From: Gammaproteobacteria bacterium
GTDB taxonomy: Bacteria > Pseudomonadota > Gammaproteobacteria > Enterobacterales > Alteromonadaceae
Direction of reading: 5' to 3'
Length of the DNA: 15,057 bases
NCBI GenBank assembly: GCA_023481025.1
Contig: JAMCWV010000248.1
Coordinates: 6,970 to 22,026, forward strand
Position numbers and translations under genes: made by a program. The number at the start of each line of letters is the position of its first letter. Position 1 is the stretch's first letter. Of the stretch, positions 1 to 6,772 are shown piece after piece. The notes below the pieces were generated by a model. It was not told the DNA's origin. It was given only the letters and a program-made list of their open reading frames with translations, and did no database searches.

Positions 1-62
1 AGCGGTAAGGCAGCGGGTTTTGATCCCGCCATTCCCAGGTTCGAATCCTGGTACCCCAGCCA
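1..62 (+). tRNA. tRNA-Gln (anticodon TTG), 5' end missing
   Basis: This is the 3' 62 nt of a tRNA-Gln, identical to the last 62 nt of the complete copy at 121-195. The first 13 nt (acceptor 5' strand and start of the D arm) lie outside the window. The anticodon TTG is at 20-22 in a TTTTGAT loop closed by GCGGG/CCCGC, and the T arm and an encoded CCA end are present. It is the upstream member of a Gln-Gln-Leu tRNA operon. A 58-nt spacer to the next tRNA contains two small possible hairpins (79-98 and 101-122). Confidence 0.95.
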
Positions 63-120
63 CTTTCTGTCCGAGCGCGTACCATGACACTATGGCACTT
101 CAGCAAGTAAGAACTTCTGC

Positions 121-195
121 TGGGGTATAGCCAAGCGGTAAGGCAGCGGGTTTTGATCCCGCCATTCCCAGGTTCGAATCCTGGTACCCCAGCCA
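121..195 (+). tRNA. tRNA-Gln (anticodon TTG)
   Basis: Complete 75-nt tRNA with the encoded CCA tail at 193-195. The acceptor stem pairs TGGGGTA with TACCCCA. The anticodon stem is GCGGG/CCCGC (146-150 and 158-162), with the loop TTTTGAT giving anticodon TTG at 153-155. The T arm carries GGTTCGAATCC. The sequence closely follows E. coli tRNA-Gln(UUG). It lies between the partial identical copy and tRNA-Leu, so all three are probably cut from one transcript by RNase E and RNase P. Tandem Gln tRNAs next to ubiF/miaB also occur in E. coli. Confidence 0.97.
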
Positions 196-201
196 TTAAG
201 T

Positions 202-316
202 CCGAAGCATCGAGTTGCGGTGGTGGCGGAATTGGTAGACGCGCTAGCTTCAGGTGCTAGTGTCCGAAAGGATGTGTGGGTTCGAGTCCCACCCTCCGCA
301 CCAACTCACGCTTCGG
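202..316 (+). other. Inverted flanks bracketing tRNA-Leu (precursor stem)
   Basis: The leader and trailer of tRNA-Leu are complementary. CCGAAGC (202-208) pairs with GCTTCGG (310-316), and GAGTT (212-216) pairs with AACTC (303-307). They are separated by a small internal loop (209-211 against 308-309). In the precursor RNA this would extend the acceptor helix by up to 12 base pairs and draw the last base of CCA into pairing. The pairing is seen in the sequence. A role in processing or stability is inference. Confidence 0.45.
217..303 (+). tRNA. tRNA-Leu (anticodon CAG)
   Basis: Class II tRNA of 87 nt with a long variable arm and an encoded CCA end (301-303). The anticodon stem is CTAGC/GCTAG (244-248 and 256-260) around the loop TTCAGGT, giving anticodon CAG at 251-253. 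The T arm is GTGGGTTCGAGTCCCAC-like. The acceptor stem GCGGTGG/CCTCCGC has one T·T mismatch (221 with 295). The E. coli Leu(CAG) tRNA, as I recall it, also has a non-Watson-Crick pair at that position, so this is not a sign of decay. It is a substrate of the LeuRS encoded at 8652-11243. It lies 21 nt after tRNA-Gln and is the last tRNA of the cluster. Confidence 0.96.
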
Positions 317-410
317 TACTCTCAGTGTTCCTTTTTCTTCAAAAAACTCCCTAGTTGATTCCTTCGTGACGCACTTCCGTGATCACGCCTCGATTTATTT
401 TCATGTCATA

Positions 411-447
411 TGCCTTGGCCAGCGCTAAAACTTAACGCTGACCGGCA
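411..447. terminator. Inverted repeat between convergent tRNA operon and ubiF
   Basis: GGCCAGCG (417-424) pairs with CGCTGACC (436-443) with one G-T pair. The stem is extended by TGCC (411-414) with GGCA (444-447) across a 2-nt bulge, and the loop is about 11 nt. The hairpin covers the ubiF stop codon (432-434) and lies where tRNA and ubiF transcription converge, so a terminator role is reasonable. No clear U-run follows on either strand. It is at best a non-canonical or RNA-stabilising hairpin. Confidence 0.3.
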
Positions 448-1673
448 AATTTACCCAATAATTGGCGCAGTCCTGGTGCAACCTGAATCCCAAGAAAACC
501 CAACCGACGGGTCATTTGTAGCAACGGATTAGTACTGCGAAAAATTCGGGATACCGCATCAAGCCCCTGCCCCATCGCCACATTGGCCAACTGACGGCGC
601 TGTAAAGCGCGTGCTAACTTGCTGCTCAAGGCTCCATCTTCGTCGGTAAATTGCTGCAATAACTCATGTAAGGCGGCCACGTCCCGCAAGCCTAAGTTCA
701 CCCCTTGGCCTGCTAACGGGTGAATTGCATGCGCCGCATCACCAATTAACAGCGCACGCTGACTGCTTGAAAAAGTCCGAATAGCCTGCTGGTGTTGCAA
801 CGGAAAGCTCGCATGACGCAATAGCTCAAATTCACCGAGCTGCTCGTGGAATCGCTCTGCTAATACGGTGGCAACCTCTGTCTGTGAACGCTCCCAGCTT
901 TGAATAACTGGGCTGTCCGCATACACAATCAAACACGCTTGGTTATCGCAAAGTGGCAGCAGCGCATGAACCTCACGGCCGGCAAATGTTTGCCAGGTCC
1001 GCTCTCCCGCCGGTTGCTGCAACTGCACAATACTTAACAAACAACGTTCATGATAGCGATTACCAATTGTCCCCATCCCCAGCGCATCACGAGCTTTCGA
1101 TTGCGCACCGTCAGCCACAATTAACCACGAATATGGCACACGCTCGATGGCTTCATCGCCTACTTTAATAAGAACCACGGGTTGCCCCGACTGACTGTCT
1201 AACCCTGCAAAGCTTGCAGCTCGCAACTCGACACCCGGAGTTTTCTGTAATCGGTGTAGCAAACAAGCTTGCAATAGTCGGTTTTCGACCATAAAGCCCA
1301 ATGGTTGAGAGTTCTTATCCCGTGATTTCGAATCCGTGTCAGCACCAAATTCAAGCCATTCCCCTGCCCCTTCACGGACACCGAGTTGGCAAAATGGCTG
1401 AGCTCTGAGTGCGGCGACTTGCGACCAAACTTCAAGATCTTCCAATAATGCGACATTGTCTGCAGTCACCGCAGAGATGCGCAAGTCATAGGGCGTTGCG
1501 GCATATTCAGCAGCGGTAGCGAGCGCTAACATGTTTTCCAACTGCGGTTCAAGGACGATCACCCGACGGCCACTGTCCGCTAAGCTTAATGCCATTGCCG
1601 CGCCAACCATGCCGCCACCAACGACGATCCAGGGTGCTTCTTGAGTTGGGTTATTTTTCATATCGAAACTCAC
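432..1673 (-). CDS. ubiF: UbiF-type FAD-dependent ubiquinone-biosynthesis hydroxylase
   Basis: Flavoprotein monooxygenase of the UbiH/UbiF/VisC (COQ6) family. UbiF hydroxylates the demethoxyubiquinol ring, one of the late oxygen insertions in ubiquinone synthesis, in the membrane-associated Ubi complex. The 413-residue protein has an N-terminal dinucleotide-binding GGGMVG (19-24), DLRISA (63-68), an ADG motif (187-189) and the second FAD motif GDAAHAIHPLAGQG (311-324). UbiF rather than UbiH or UbiI is chosen from overall resemblance to E. coli UbiF and from its place between a Gln/Leu tRNA cluster and miaB, in opposite orientation to both, as in E. coli. The start is GTG at 1673. An ATG at 1661 (residue 5) is equally possible, and neither has a strong Shine-Dalgarno sequence. 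It is convergent with the tRNAs and divergent from the transporter gene. Confidence 0.9.
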   Translation of the reverse strand: MSFDMKNNPTQEAPWIVVGGGMVGAAMALSLADSGRRVIVLEPQLENMLALATAAEYAATPYDLRISAVTADNVALLEDLEVWSQVAALRAQPFCQLGVREGAGEWLEFGADTDSKSRDKNSQPLGFMVENRLLQACLLHRLQKTPGVELRAASFAGLDSQSGQPVVLIKVGDEAIERVPYSWLIVADGAQSKARDALGMGTIGNRYHERCLLSIVQLQQPAGERTWQTFAGREVHALLPLCDNQACLIVYADSPVIQSWERSQTEVATVLAERFHEQLGEFELLRHASFPLQHQQAIRTFSSSQRALLIGDAAHAIHPLAGQGVNLGLRDVAALHELLQQFTDEDGALSSKLARALQRRQLANVAMGQGLDAVSRIFRSTNPLLQMTRRLGFLGIQVAPGLRQLLGKFAGQR

Positions 1674-1696
1674 TGCCTAATGTTTTGTCTGCCGCC

Positions 1697-1709
1697 ATTA
1701 TGCCATAAT
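1697..1709. promoter_or_regulatory. Symmetric divergent -10 element between ubiF and the transporter gene
   Basis: A 13-bp perfect palindrome, ATTATG-C-CATAAT, in the 45-bp gap between two divergent genes. Read on either strand it gives TGN-CATAAT, an extended -10 box with five of six consensus bases. Expected transcription starts are near 1716 (plus strand) and 1690 (minus strand). On the minus strand a TTCACA lies about 15 nt upstream; the plus strand shows no good -35. The motif match is seen; promoter activity is inference. Confidence 0.45.
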
Positions 1710-1718
1710 TAGCGCATT

Positions 1719-2630
1719 GTGAACTGTTGTCATCTGGAGTCTGCACTGAATCCTGTCATTCTTGCATCCCTGTTATTACTTCTTGCTGAACTCTGTTTCG
1801 CAGGCACCAGTGCCATGGTGAAATATCTTGGTACTGATATTCCGTCGACCCATCTGGTTTTCTTTCGGAATTTCTTTGCCTTACTGGTGCTCTTACCCTG
1901 GCTTTACAAGCGCCGCGCGACTGCCTTTAAAACCAGTCAGTTGAAATTACACCTTTTACGCTGCGTGACCGGCATTGGTGGTATGTATCTATTCTTCTAC
2001 GTGATTACCCAAGTCGCACTAGCGAAAGCAACCTTGGTTTTACTCATGGCGCCCTTTATTATTCCGGTGATTAGCTGGTTTTGGTTTAAAGAACGGGTGT
2101 CACCAAAGCTTTGGTTCGCCATTGCATTCGGCTTTTTAGGCGTTATTATTTTCCTCAATCCATTTAGCGGACCTTTCCCTGTCATCATGTTTTTAGCACT
2201 GATCGCTGCTGGCCTTGCGGCATGGGCGAAAACAGTAGTGAGACGTCTATCCATACACGAGTCCCCCAGTAAAATTGTCTTCTACTTCTCATTTTTCGCA
2301 ACCCTGTTAACCGCTATTCCTGTCCTTGTTAACTGGCAGTCGTTAACTGCTGAACTGTGGCTTGGTGTGATGATCATGGGGATATTTGCGGTTGCCGGGC
2401 AGCTTGCTATGACGCGCGCATTCGCACTTGCCTCACCGTCACAAATCGGTGTATTTACGTACAGCTCGGTACTTTTCGCTGCGCTCATTGGTTATCTCAT
2501 TTGGGGCGAAGCCTTTACCATTCATATGCTGATTGGCTCAGCGATTATTATCGGTGCCGGCTATATTGCAATTCGCGCCGGACGGAGCCCTGCCATTAAG
2601 ATTCCACCAACCGGAACAACCAATCCTTAG
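1719..2630 (+). CDS. DMT-superfamily (EamA) inner-membrane transporter
   Basis: A 303-residue, very hydrophobic protein with about ten predicted membrane helices arranged as two EamA-like halves. The first helix is near residues 14-36, and a basic tail follows residue 285. Typical DMT features include the Leu-rich first helix, a positively charged loop after helix 2 (YKRRATAFK, residues 63-71) and a WFKERVS segment after helix 4 (residues 122-128). The family exports metabolites such as amino acids or nucleobase-like compounds; the substrate cannot be read from sequence. GTG at 1719 is the first start, but no ribosome site precedes it. GGAG at 1736-1739 would suit the in-frame CTG at 1746, nine codons later. 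It sits between ubiF and miaB, which are direct neighbours in E. coli, so it looks like a lineage-specific insertion. Confidence 0.85.
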   Translation: MNCCHLESALNPVILASLLLLLAELCFAGTSAMVKYLGTDIPSTHLVFFRNFFALLVLLPWLYKRRATAFKTSQLKLHLLRCVTGIGGMYLFFYVITQVALAKATLVLLMAPFIIPVISWFWFKERVSPKLWFAIAFGFLGVIIFLNPFSGPFPVIMFLALIAAGLAAWAKTVVRRLSIHESPSKIVFYFSFFATLLTAIPVLVNWQSLTAELWLGVMIMGIFAVAGQLAMTRAFALASPSQIGVFTYSSVLFAALIGYLIWGEAFTIHMLIGSAIIIGAGYIAIRAGRSPAIKIPPTGTTNP

Positions 2631-2646
2631 CAATCACGCCGTAAAC

Positions 2647-2666
2647 CCTCGCCCAGTCGGGCGGGG
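2647..2666 (+). terminator. GC-rich hairpin after the transporter gene
   Basis: CCTCGCCC (2647-2654) pairs with GGGCGGGG (2659-2666) over eight pairs, with a 4-nt AGTC loop, 17 nt after the transporter stop codon. Its position fits a terminator, but no U-run follows. It is either a non-canonical terminator, an RNA-end stabiliser or part of the miaB leader. Confidence 0.35.
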
Positions 2667-2712
2667 AGCAGTCACCCAAGCGTAGATAGTAGCCACTTGG
2701 CTGTGAACCATG

Positions 2713-2718
2713 TAGAAT
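2713..2718 (+). promoter_or_regulatory. Candidate -10 box for the miaB operon
   Basis: TAGAAT, five of six matches to the -10 consensus, preceded by TG, 25 nt before the first miaB start. No convincing -35 lies at 16-18 nt. A promoter here is expected because this long plus-strand gene run begins with miaB. The call is weak. Confidence 0.25.
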
Positions 2719-2743
2719 ATGCTCCCCTTAGCACACGCGGTAA

Positions 2744-4192
2744 ATGAAGACGAAGGTTATGAGCAAAAAGGTCTATATCAAAACCTGGGGCTGCCAGATG
2801 AACGAGTACGACTCGGCAAAAATGGCAGACTTACTCCACGCCCACATGGGCTACGAGCCAGCAGCAGAAGCAGAAGAAGCAGATTTAATTCTCTTAAATA
2901 CCTGTTCTATTCGGGAAAAAGCCCAAGAGAAGGTATTTCATCAATTAGGTCGCTGGAAACTACTGAAGCAAGACAAACCCGATTTAATTATCGGTGTGGG
3001 TGGCTGTGTCGCATCGCAAGAAGGCGCAGCGATTCGTCAGCGCGCACCGTTTGTTGATTTGGTTTTTGGACCGCAAACTCTGCACCGTTTACCGGCTATG
3101 ATTAAAGAGCTTGGCGAAGGAAAAGAGTCCGTCATCGATGTGTCTTTCCCAGAAATCGAAAAATTTGACCGCTTACCTGACCCGAAAGCTGAAGGCCCAA
3201 CTGCCTTCGTTTCGATTATGGAAGGTTGCAGCAAGTACTGCACATTCTGCGTGGTACCTTACACCCGTGGTGAAGAAGTCAGCCGTCCAGCTGATGATGT
3301 CTTGTACGAAATTGCGCAATTAGCCGATCAAGGTGTGCGTGAAGTCAATCTGCTTGGCCAAAACGTCAACGCTTATCGGGGTGAGAACTTTGATGGTAGC
3401 ATTTGTACCTTTGCAGAATTACTTCATTTAGTTGCAGCAATCGACGGGATCGACCGAATTCGCTACACCACGTCGCACCCGGTTGAGTTTACCGACGACA
3501 TTATTGCGGCGTACGAAACTATTCCTGAGCTAGTGAATCACTTGCACTTACCTGTACAAAGTGGCTCCGACCGCGTGCTAGCGCTCATGAAACGGGGTCA
3601 CACCGCAATCGAATATAAGTCACAAATTCGAAAATTAAAGAAAGTTCGTCCGAACTTAGCCATGAGCTCCGACTTTATAATCGGTTTTCCAGGTGAAACG
3701 GATTCAGATTTCGAAGCAACAATGGACTTGATTCAAGCCATCGACTTCGATCTTAGCTTTAGCTTTATTTACAGCGCAAGGCCAGGTACACCCGCTGCAG
3801 ACCTCCCGGACGACGTAAGCGAAGAGACGAAAAAACAACGGTTGCAGTTATTGCAAAATCGCATTAACCAACAAGCTCAGCGTCACGCTCGGCAGATGCT
3901 AAATACCGAACAACGCATCTTGGTGATTGGTCCGTCGAAAAAGAATCCGATGGAACTCAGTGGCCGCACAGAAAACAACCGGGTTGTAAACTTCGTCGGT
4001 CGCCCAGATATGATCGGTAAGTTCGTTGATGTCATCATCACAGAAGCGCTACCAAATTCATTGCGCGGTGATATTATTCGCGAAGAGCAGCAAATGGGTC
4101 TGCGTGTCGACACCGCCCCACAAGCAATTTTGGCGAAGAACACCGAAACCACTGATGAGTTAGGTGTCACAACGTTTAATCCAGCGTCATAA
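2744..4192 (+). CDS. miaB: tRNA-2-methylthio-N6-dimethylallyladenosine synthase MiaB
   Basis: Radical-SAM methylthiotransferase that adds a methylthio group to C2 of i6A37 in tRNAs reading UNN codons. The N-terminal UPF0004 domain has cysteines C17, C54 (NTCSIRE) and C88 (GGC), which hold the auxiliary [4Fe-4S] cluster. The radical-SAM motif CSKYCTFC supplies C162, C166 and C169. A TRAM domain occupies roughly the last 80 residues, with [12 protein letters not shown] conserved. The 482 residues compare with 474 in E. coli, with high identity throughout. The longer start at 2744 is listed. Comparison with E. coli favours ATG 2759 ([12 protein letters not shown]), but the GAAGG there is only 2 nt from that ATG. 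It is the first gene of the long plus-strand operon; the ybeZ start is 13 nt after its stop. Confidence 0.97.
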   Translation: MKTKVMSKKVYIKTWGCQMNEYDSAKMADLLHAHMGYEPAAEAEEADLILLNTCSIREKAQEKVFHQLGRWKLLKQDKPDLIIGVGGCVASQEGAAIRQRAPFVDLVFGPQTLHRLPAMIKELGEGKESVIDVSFPEIEKFDRLPDPKAEGPTAFVSIMEGCSKYCTFCVVPYTRGEEVSRPADDVLYEIAQLADQGVREVNLLGQNVNAYRGENFDGSICTFAELLHLVAAIDGIDRIRYTTSHPVEFTDDIIAAYETIPELVNHLHLPVQSGSDRVLALMKRGHTAIEYKSQIRKLKKVRPNLAMSSDFIIGFPGETDSDFEATMDLIQAIDFDLSFSFIYSARPGTPAADLPDDVSEETKKQRLQLLQNRINQQAQRHARQMLNTEQRILVIGPSKKNPMELSGRTENNRVVNFVGRPDMIGKFVDVIITEALPNSLRGDIIREEQQMGLRVDTAPQAILAKNTETTDELGVTTFNPAS

Positions 4193-4205
4193 ACGAGGAA
4201 TTTAG

Positions 4206-5285
4206 TTGAGCACGTCTATCGACAGTTTTGATCTATATTTAGAGCCAGCCGACTCCCAACGGCTGGCGAATCTATGCGGCCCATTCGACGATAATATTCG
4301 CCACATCGAGCGGCGTTTAGGTGTCGAGGTGATCTACAAAGATAATCATTTTCGCATTATTGGTCAGCCAGCAGGCATTCAAGCTACGCGCGACATTCTG
4401 ACCAACCTCTATGTCGAAACGGCTCCTGTGCGCGGCAAACAGCGTGACATCGAGCCGAATCAAGTCCACCTTGCCATTCAAGAAAGTCATGCTTTTGAGC
4501 AAGATGAGTCACCAGAGGATGATCCGGTTACCCTGATTAAAACCAAACGTGGTTTAATTAAACCGCGCAATAAAAATCAGCAGGACTATGTTCGCGCAAT
4601 TGTTACCAATGATATCAACTTCGGGATAGGCCCAGCGGGTACGGGTAAAACCTATCTCGCCGTTGCCGCCGCTGTGGACGCCCTTGAGCGCCAAGAAGTG
4701 CGCCGTATTCTGTTAACGCGTCCTGCCGTTGAAGCCGGGGAAAAGCTTGGTTTTTTGCCCGGCGACTTGGCCCAGAAAGTCGACCCATACTTACGTCCTT
4801 TATACGATGCATTGTTTGAAATGCTCGGTTTCGAGAAAGTCGAGAAACTTATCGAGCGCAGTGTCATTGAGATTGCCCCGCTTGCCTACATGCGCGGACG
4901 CACACTCAACGACGCCTTTATCATCTTGGACGAAAGTCAAAACACCACGACGGAACAAATGAAAATGTTCCTGACTCGAATTGGTTTTAATTCAAGAGCT
5001 GTGATTACCGGTGACATCACGCAAATCGACCTGCCACGCGGCCAGAAATCTGGTTTGCGGCAAGCCATTGAAGTACTCAATGACGTCGAAGGGATCAGTT
5101 TTACCTTTTTTAATGCCAAAGACGTTGTTCGTCACCCCGTCGTTCAACGTGTGGTTGTTGCCTACGAAAAGTTCGACAGTGAAAGCAAAGCCAAAGCCGA
5201 GGCCAATGCGAAAGAGCGCCAAGCACAGCACAGTAACCAGCTTGCGCAATCAGCGAATGGTGGAGCCCATAAAAACAATGGCTAA
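4206..5285 (+). CDS. ybeZ: PhoH-like ATPase YbeZ
   Basis: PhoH-family P-loop NTPase of 359 residues. A small N-terminal KH-like region precedes the ATPase domain, with Walker A GPAGTGKT (142-149), TRPAVEAGEKLGFLPGDL (171-188) and Walker B IILDESQN (239-246). The family is thought to act with the RNase YbeY in rRNA and ribosome metabolism; its exact reaction is unsettled. The tail after about residue 325 is rich in Lys, Glu, Ala and Gln and low in complexity. The start is TTG at 4206, supported by GAGGA at 4195-4199 with 6-nt spacing. The gene end overlaps the ybeY start by 8 nt (5278-5285), a coupling arrangement typical of partner proteins. Confidence 0.95.
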   Translation: MSTSIDSFDLYLEPADSQRLANLCGPFDDNIRHIERRLGVEVIYKDNHFRIIGQPAGIQATRDILTNLYVETAPVRGKQRDIEPNQVHLAIQESHAFEQDESPEDDPVTLIKTKRGLIKPRNKNQQDYVRAIVTNDINFGIGPAGTGKTYLAVAAAVDALERQEVRRILLTRPAVEAGEKLGFLPGDLAQKVDPYLRPLYDALFEMLGFEKVEKLIERSVIEIAPLAYMRGRTLNDAFIILDESQNTTTEQMKMFLTRIGFNSRAVITGDITQIDLPRGQKSGLRQAIEVLNDVEGISFTFFNAKDVVRHPVVQRVVVAYEKFDSESKAKAEANAKERQAQHSNQLAQSANGGAHKNNG

Positions 5286-5812
5286 CTTTATCGATATTCA
5301 GTGGCACGAAGACTGGCCTGACAGCCTTACCGGGGAAGTGCGTGAACGTTTACCCAGCGCAGAACAACTGACGGCTTGGGCCGAAGCTGCGTTAGCGGCT
5401 GTGCAACAACAAGACACAGAACTAACTATTCGTGTAACTAATAATGACGAAGTACAAACACTGAATCGAGACTACCGGGGAAAAGATAAGCCCACCAATG
5501 TCCTCTCGTTTCCGTTTGCAGCAGACCTACCAGAAGGGGTCAGCAGACCTACCAGAAGGGGTTGAGTTTGACTTACCGCTCCTCGGTGACATTATCATCG
5601 CCGAGCCCACGGTAGCCGCCGAAGCCACGGCACAAGGCAAAGTCTATTGGCATCACTTTGCCCATTTAGTTGTGCATGGTACCTTGCATTTGCTAGGTTA
5701 TGACCATATTGAAGAACAACAAGCAGAGACCATGGAAGCGCTAGAGCGCACTATTTTGGCAGGTCTGGATATTCCTGACCCGTATCAAGACACACAAATA
5801 GTGCGTGATTAA
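5278..5812 (+). pseudogene. ybeY: ybeY, endoribonuclease gene frameshifted by a 22-bp duplication
   Basis: YbeY is a metal-dependent single-strand endoribonuclease needed for 16S rRNA 3'-end maturation and ribosome quality control. The first frame (ATG 5278) encodes the N-terminal half up to the conserved [13 protein letters not shown], then runs through a duplicated 22-bp unit and stops at TGA 5563-5565 (95 residues). The second half, including the metal-binding [11 protein letters not shown], continues in the +1 frame to 5812. Removing one 22-bp copy gives an uninterrupted protein of 170 residues through [18 protein letters not shown] that matches E. coli YbeY along its length. The 95-residue product lacks all catalytic histidines. 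An internal ATG at 5498 is in the second frame but would not restore the N-terminal half. Whether the lesion is real, reversible or an assembly error cannot be told from sequence. Confidence 0.9.
5519..5562 (+). repeat. Perfect 22-bp tandem duplication inside ybeY
   Basis: Two exact, directly adjacent copies of a 22-bp unit (5519-5540 and 5541-5562), each beginning CAGCAGACCT and ending AGAAGGGGT. The identity stops exactly at the unit edges. Because 22 is not a multiple of three, the extra copy shifts the ybeY frame. Exact identity points to a very recent event or an assembly artefact. Confidence 0.97.
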
Positions 5813-5869
5813 GTTAGCCTGTGCTACTCTGCCATTTCGATTATTTTGCCACGGAGCGAACGACCATCG

Positions 5870-6730
5870 ATGAACGATGACAAACCCCACCCAAGTAGCG
5901 GTTCACCAAAGCGAACTTGGGCACAGAAACTTCTCCAAGCCTTTAATGGTGAACCGAGCACACGTGAGGAACTCGTTGATTTAATTCAAGATGCTGAGCA
6001 TCGTGACTTAATCGATATCGACACCAAAGAAATGATCGAGGGCGTGCTCGATGTTGCCGAACTGAAAGTTCGCGACATCATGATTCCACGCTCACAAATG
6101 GTCACTATCGACAAAAACCAATCCGTTGAGGAGTTTTTGCCGATTGTCATCCAAACTCAGCACTCACGCTATCCTGTTGTTAGCGAAAACAAAGATCACA
6201 TTGAAGGTATTTTGCTCGCGAAAGACCTGCTTGCCTATGGCTTTCATTTGGTCGACGAGCCATTTTCGCTCGAACAAGTTATGCGCCCGGCGGTGATCGT
6301 TCCAGAAAGCAAGCGCGTTGACGCCCTGCTCAAAGAGTTTCGTTCCAAGCGTTACCACATGGCAATCGTGGTCGACGAGTACGGTGGCGTTTCCGGCCTT
6401 GTGACAATAGAAGACATTCTCGAAGAAATTGTCGGCGACATCGAAGATGAAACTGACGAAGACGAGAGCCGCGGCGATATTCGCCGGATTAGTGCTCATC
6501 GCTTCAATGTTAAAGCCTTGACCGCAATCGAGGACTTTAATGATTACTTTCGCACCAACTTTGCCGATGACGAATACGACACCATAGGTGGCCTCGTTGC
6601 CCATAACTTTGGGCATTTACCGGAGGTCGGTGAGTCGTTATTTATCGGTGATTTGAACTTTAAAGTTACAGCTGCCGACCGTCGCCGTATTCAGCAACTA
6701 CAAGTGACCTTGCCCGCAGACGAAAAGTAA
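5870..6730 (+). CDS. ybeX: CorC/YbeX CBS-domain protein
   Basis: A 286-residue cytoplasmic protein of the CorC/HlyC family. It starts with a polar tail, then two CBS domains (about 70-125 and 135-190; conserved [10 protein letters not shown] and [23 protein letters not shown]). A C-terminal CorC_HlyC domain follows (about 205-285, with [20 protein letters not shown]). It has been linked to Mg2+/Co2+ efflux and, through its ybeZYX-lnt operon, to ribosome metabolism; it has no membrane segment of its own. ATG 5870 is chosen because it matches the E. coli N-terminus and length (292 residues). The open frame extends to TTG 5846 without a ribosome site. GGAG at 5853-5856 is rather far (13 nt) from the ATG. 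It begins 57 nt after the ybeY stop. Confidence 0.95.
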   Translation: MNDDKPHPSSGSPKRTWAQKLLQAFNGEPSTREELVDLIQDAEHRDLIDIDTKEMIEGVLDVAELKVRDIMIPRSQMVTIDKNQSVEEFLPIVIQTQHSRYPVVSENKDHIEGILLAKDLLAYGFHLVDEPFSLEQVMRPAVIVPESKRVDALLKEFRSKRYHMAIVVDEYGGVSGLVTIEDILEEIVGDIEDETDEDESRGDIRRISAHRFNVKALTAIEDFNDYFRTNFADDEYDTIGGLVAHNFGHLPEVGESLFIGDLNFKVTAADRRRIQQLQVTLPADEK

Positions 6731-6772
6731 CGCAGGCAGACACTTCGGCAAACGATAACAAAGGTGCCTTGA

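Noticed and set aside
304..350. Intrinsic terminator after tRNA-Leu
   Set aside because: A CTTTTTC run occurs near 330, but no stable hairpin directly precedes it; the only strong pairing nearby involves the tRNA leader.
378..387. Perfect 10-bp palindrome CGTGATCACG
   Set aside because: It is a single short palindrome in the gap between convergent genes with no second copy or nearby promoter, so there is too little to call an operator.
5519..5562. Programmed ribosomal frameshift in ybeY
   Set aside because: A shift at the GGGG runs could rejoin the frames with a short insert, but the exact 22-bp duplication explains the break fully, and no programmed shift is known to me in ybeY.
5498..5812. 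Separate small gene starting at ATG 5498
   Set aside because: Its sequence from [10 protein letters not shown] onward is the C-terminal half of YbeY in the shifted frame. The first 15 or so residues come from reading the wrong frame, so it is part of the broken ybeY.
6164..6616. A 150-codon open frame on the minus strand inside ybeX
   Set aside because: It lies entirely antisense to the well-conserved CBS-domain protein, and its translation shows no recognisable domain. It is a shadow frame.
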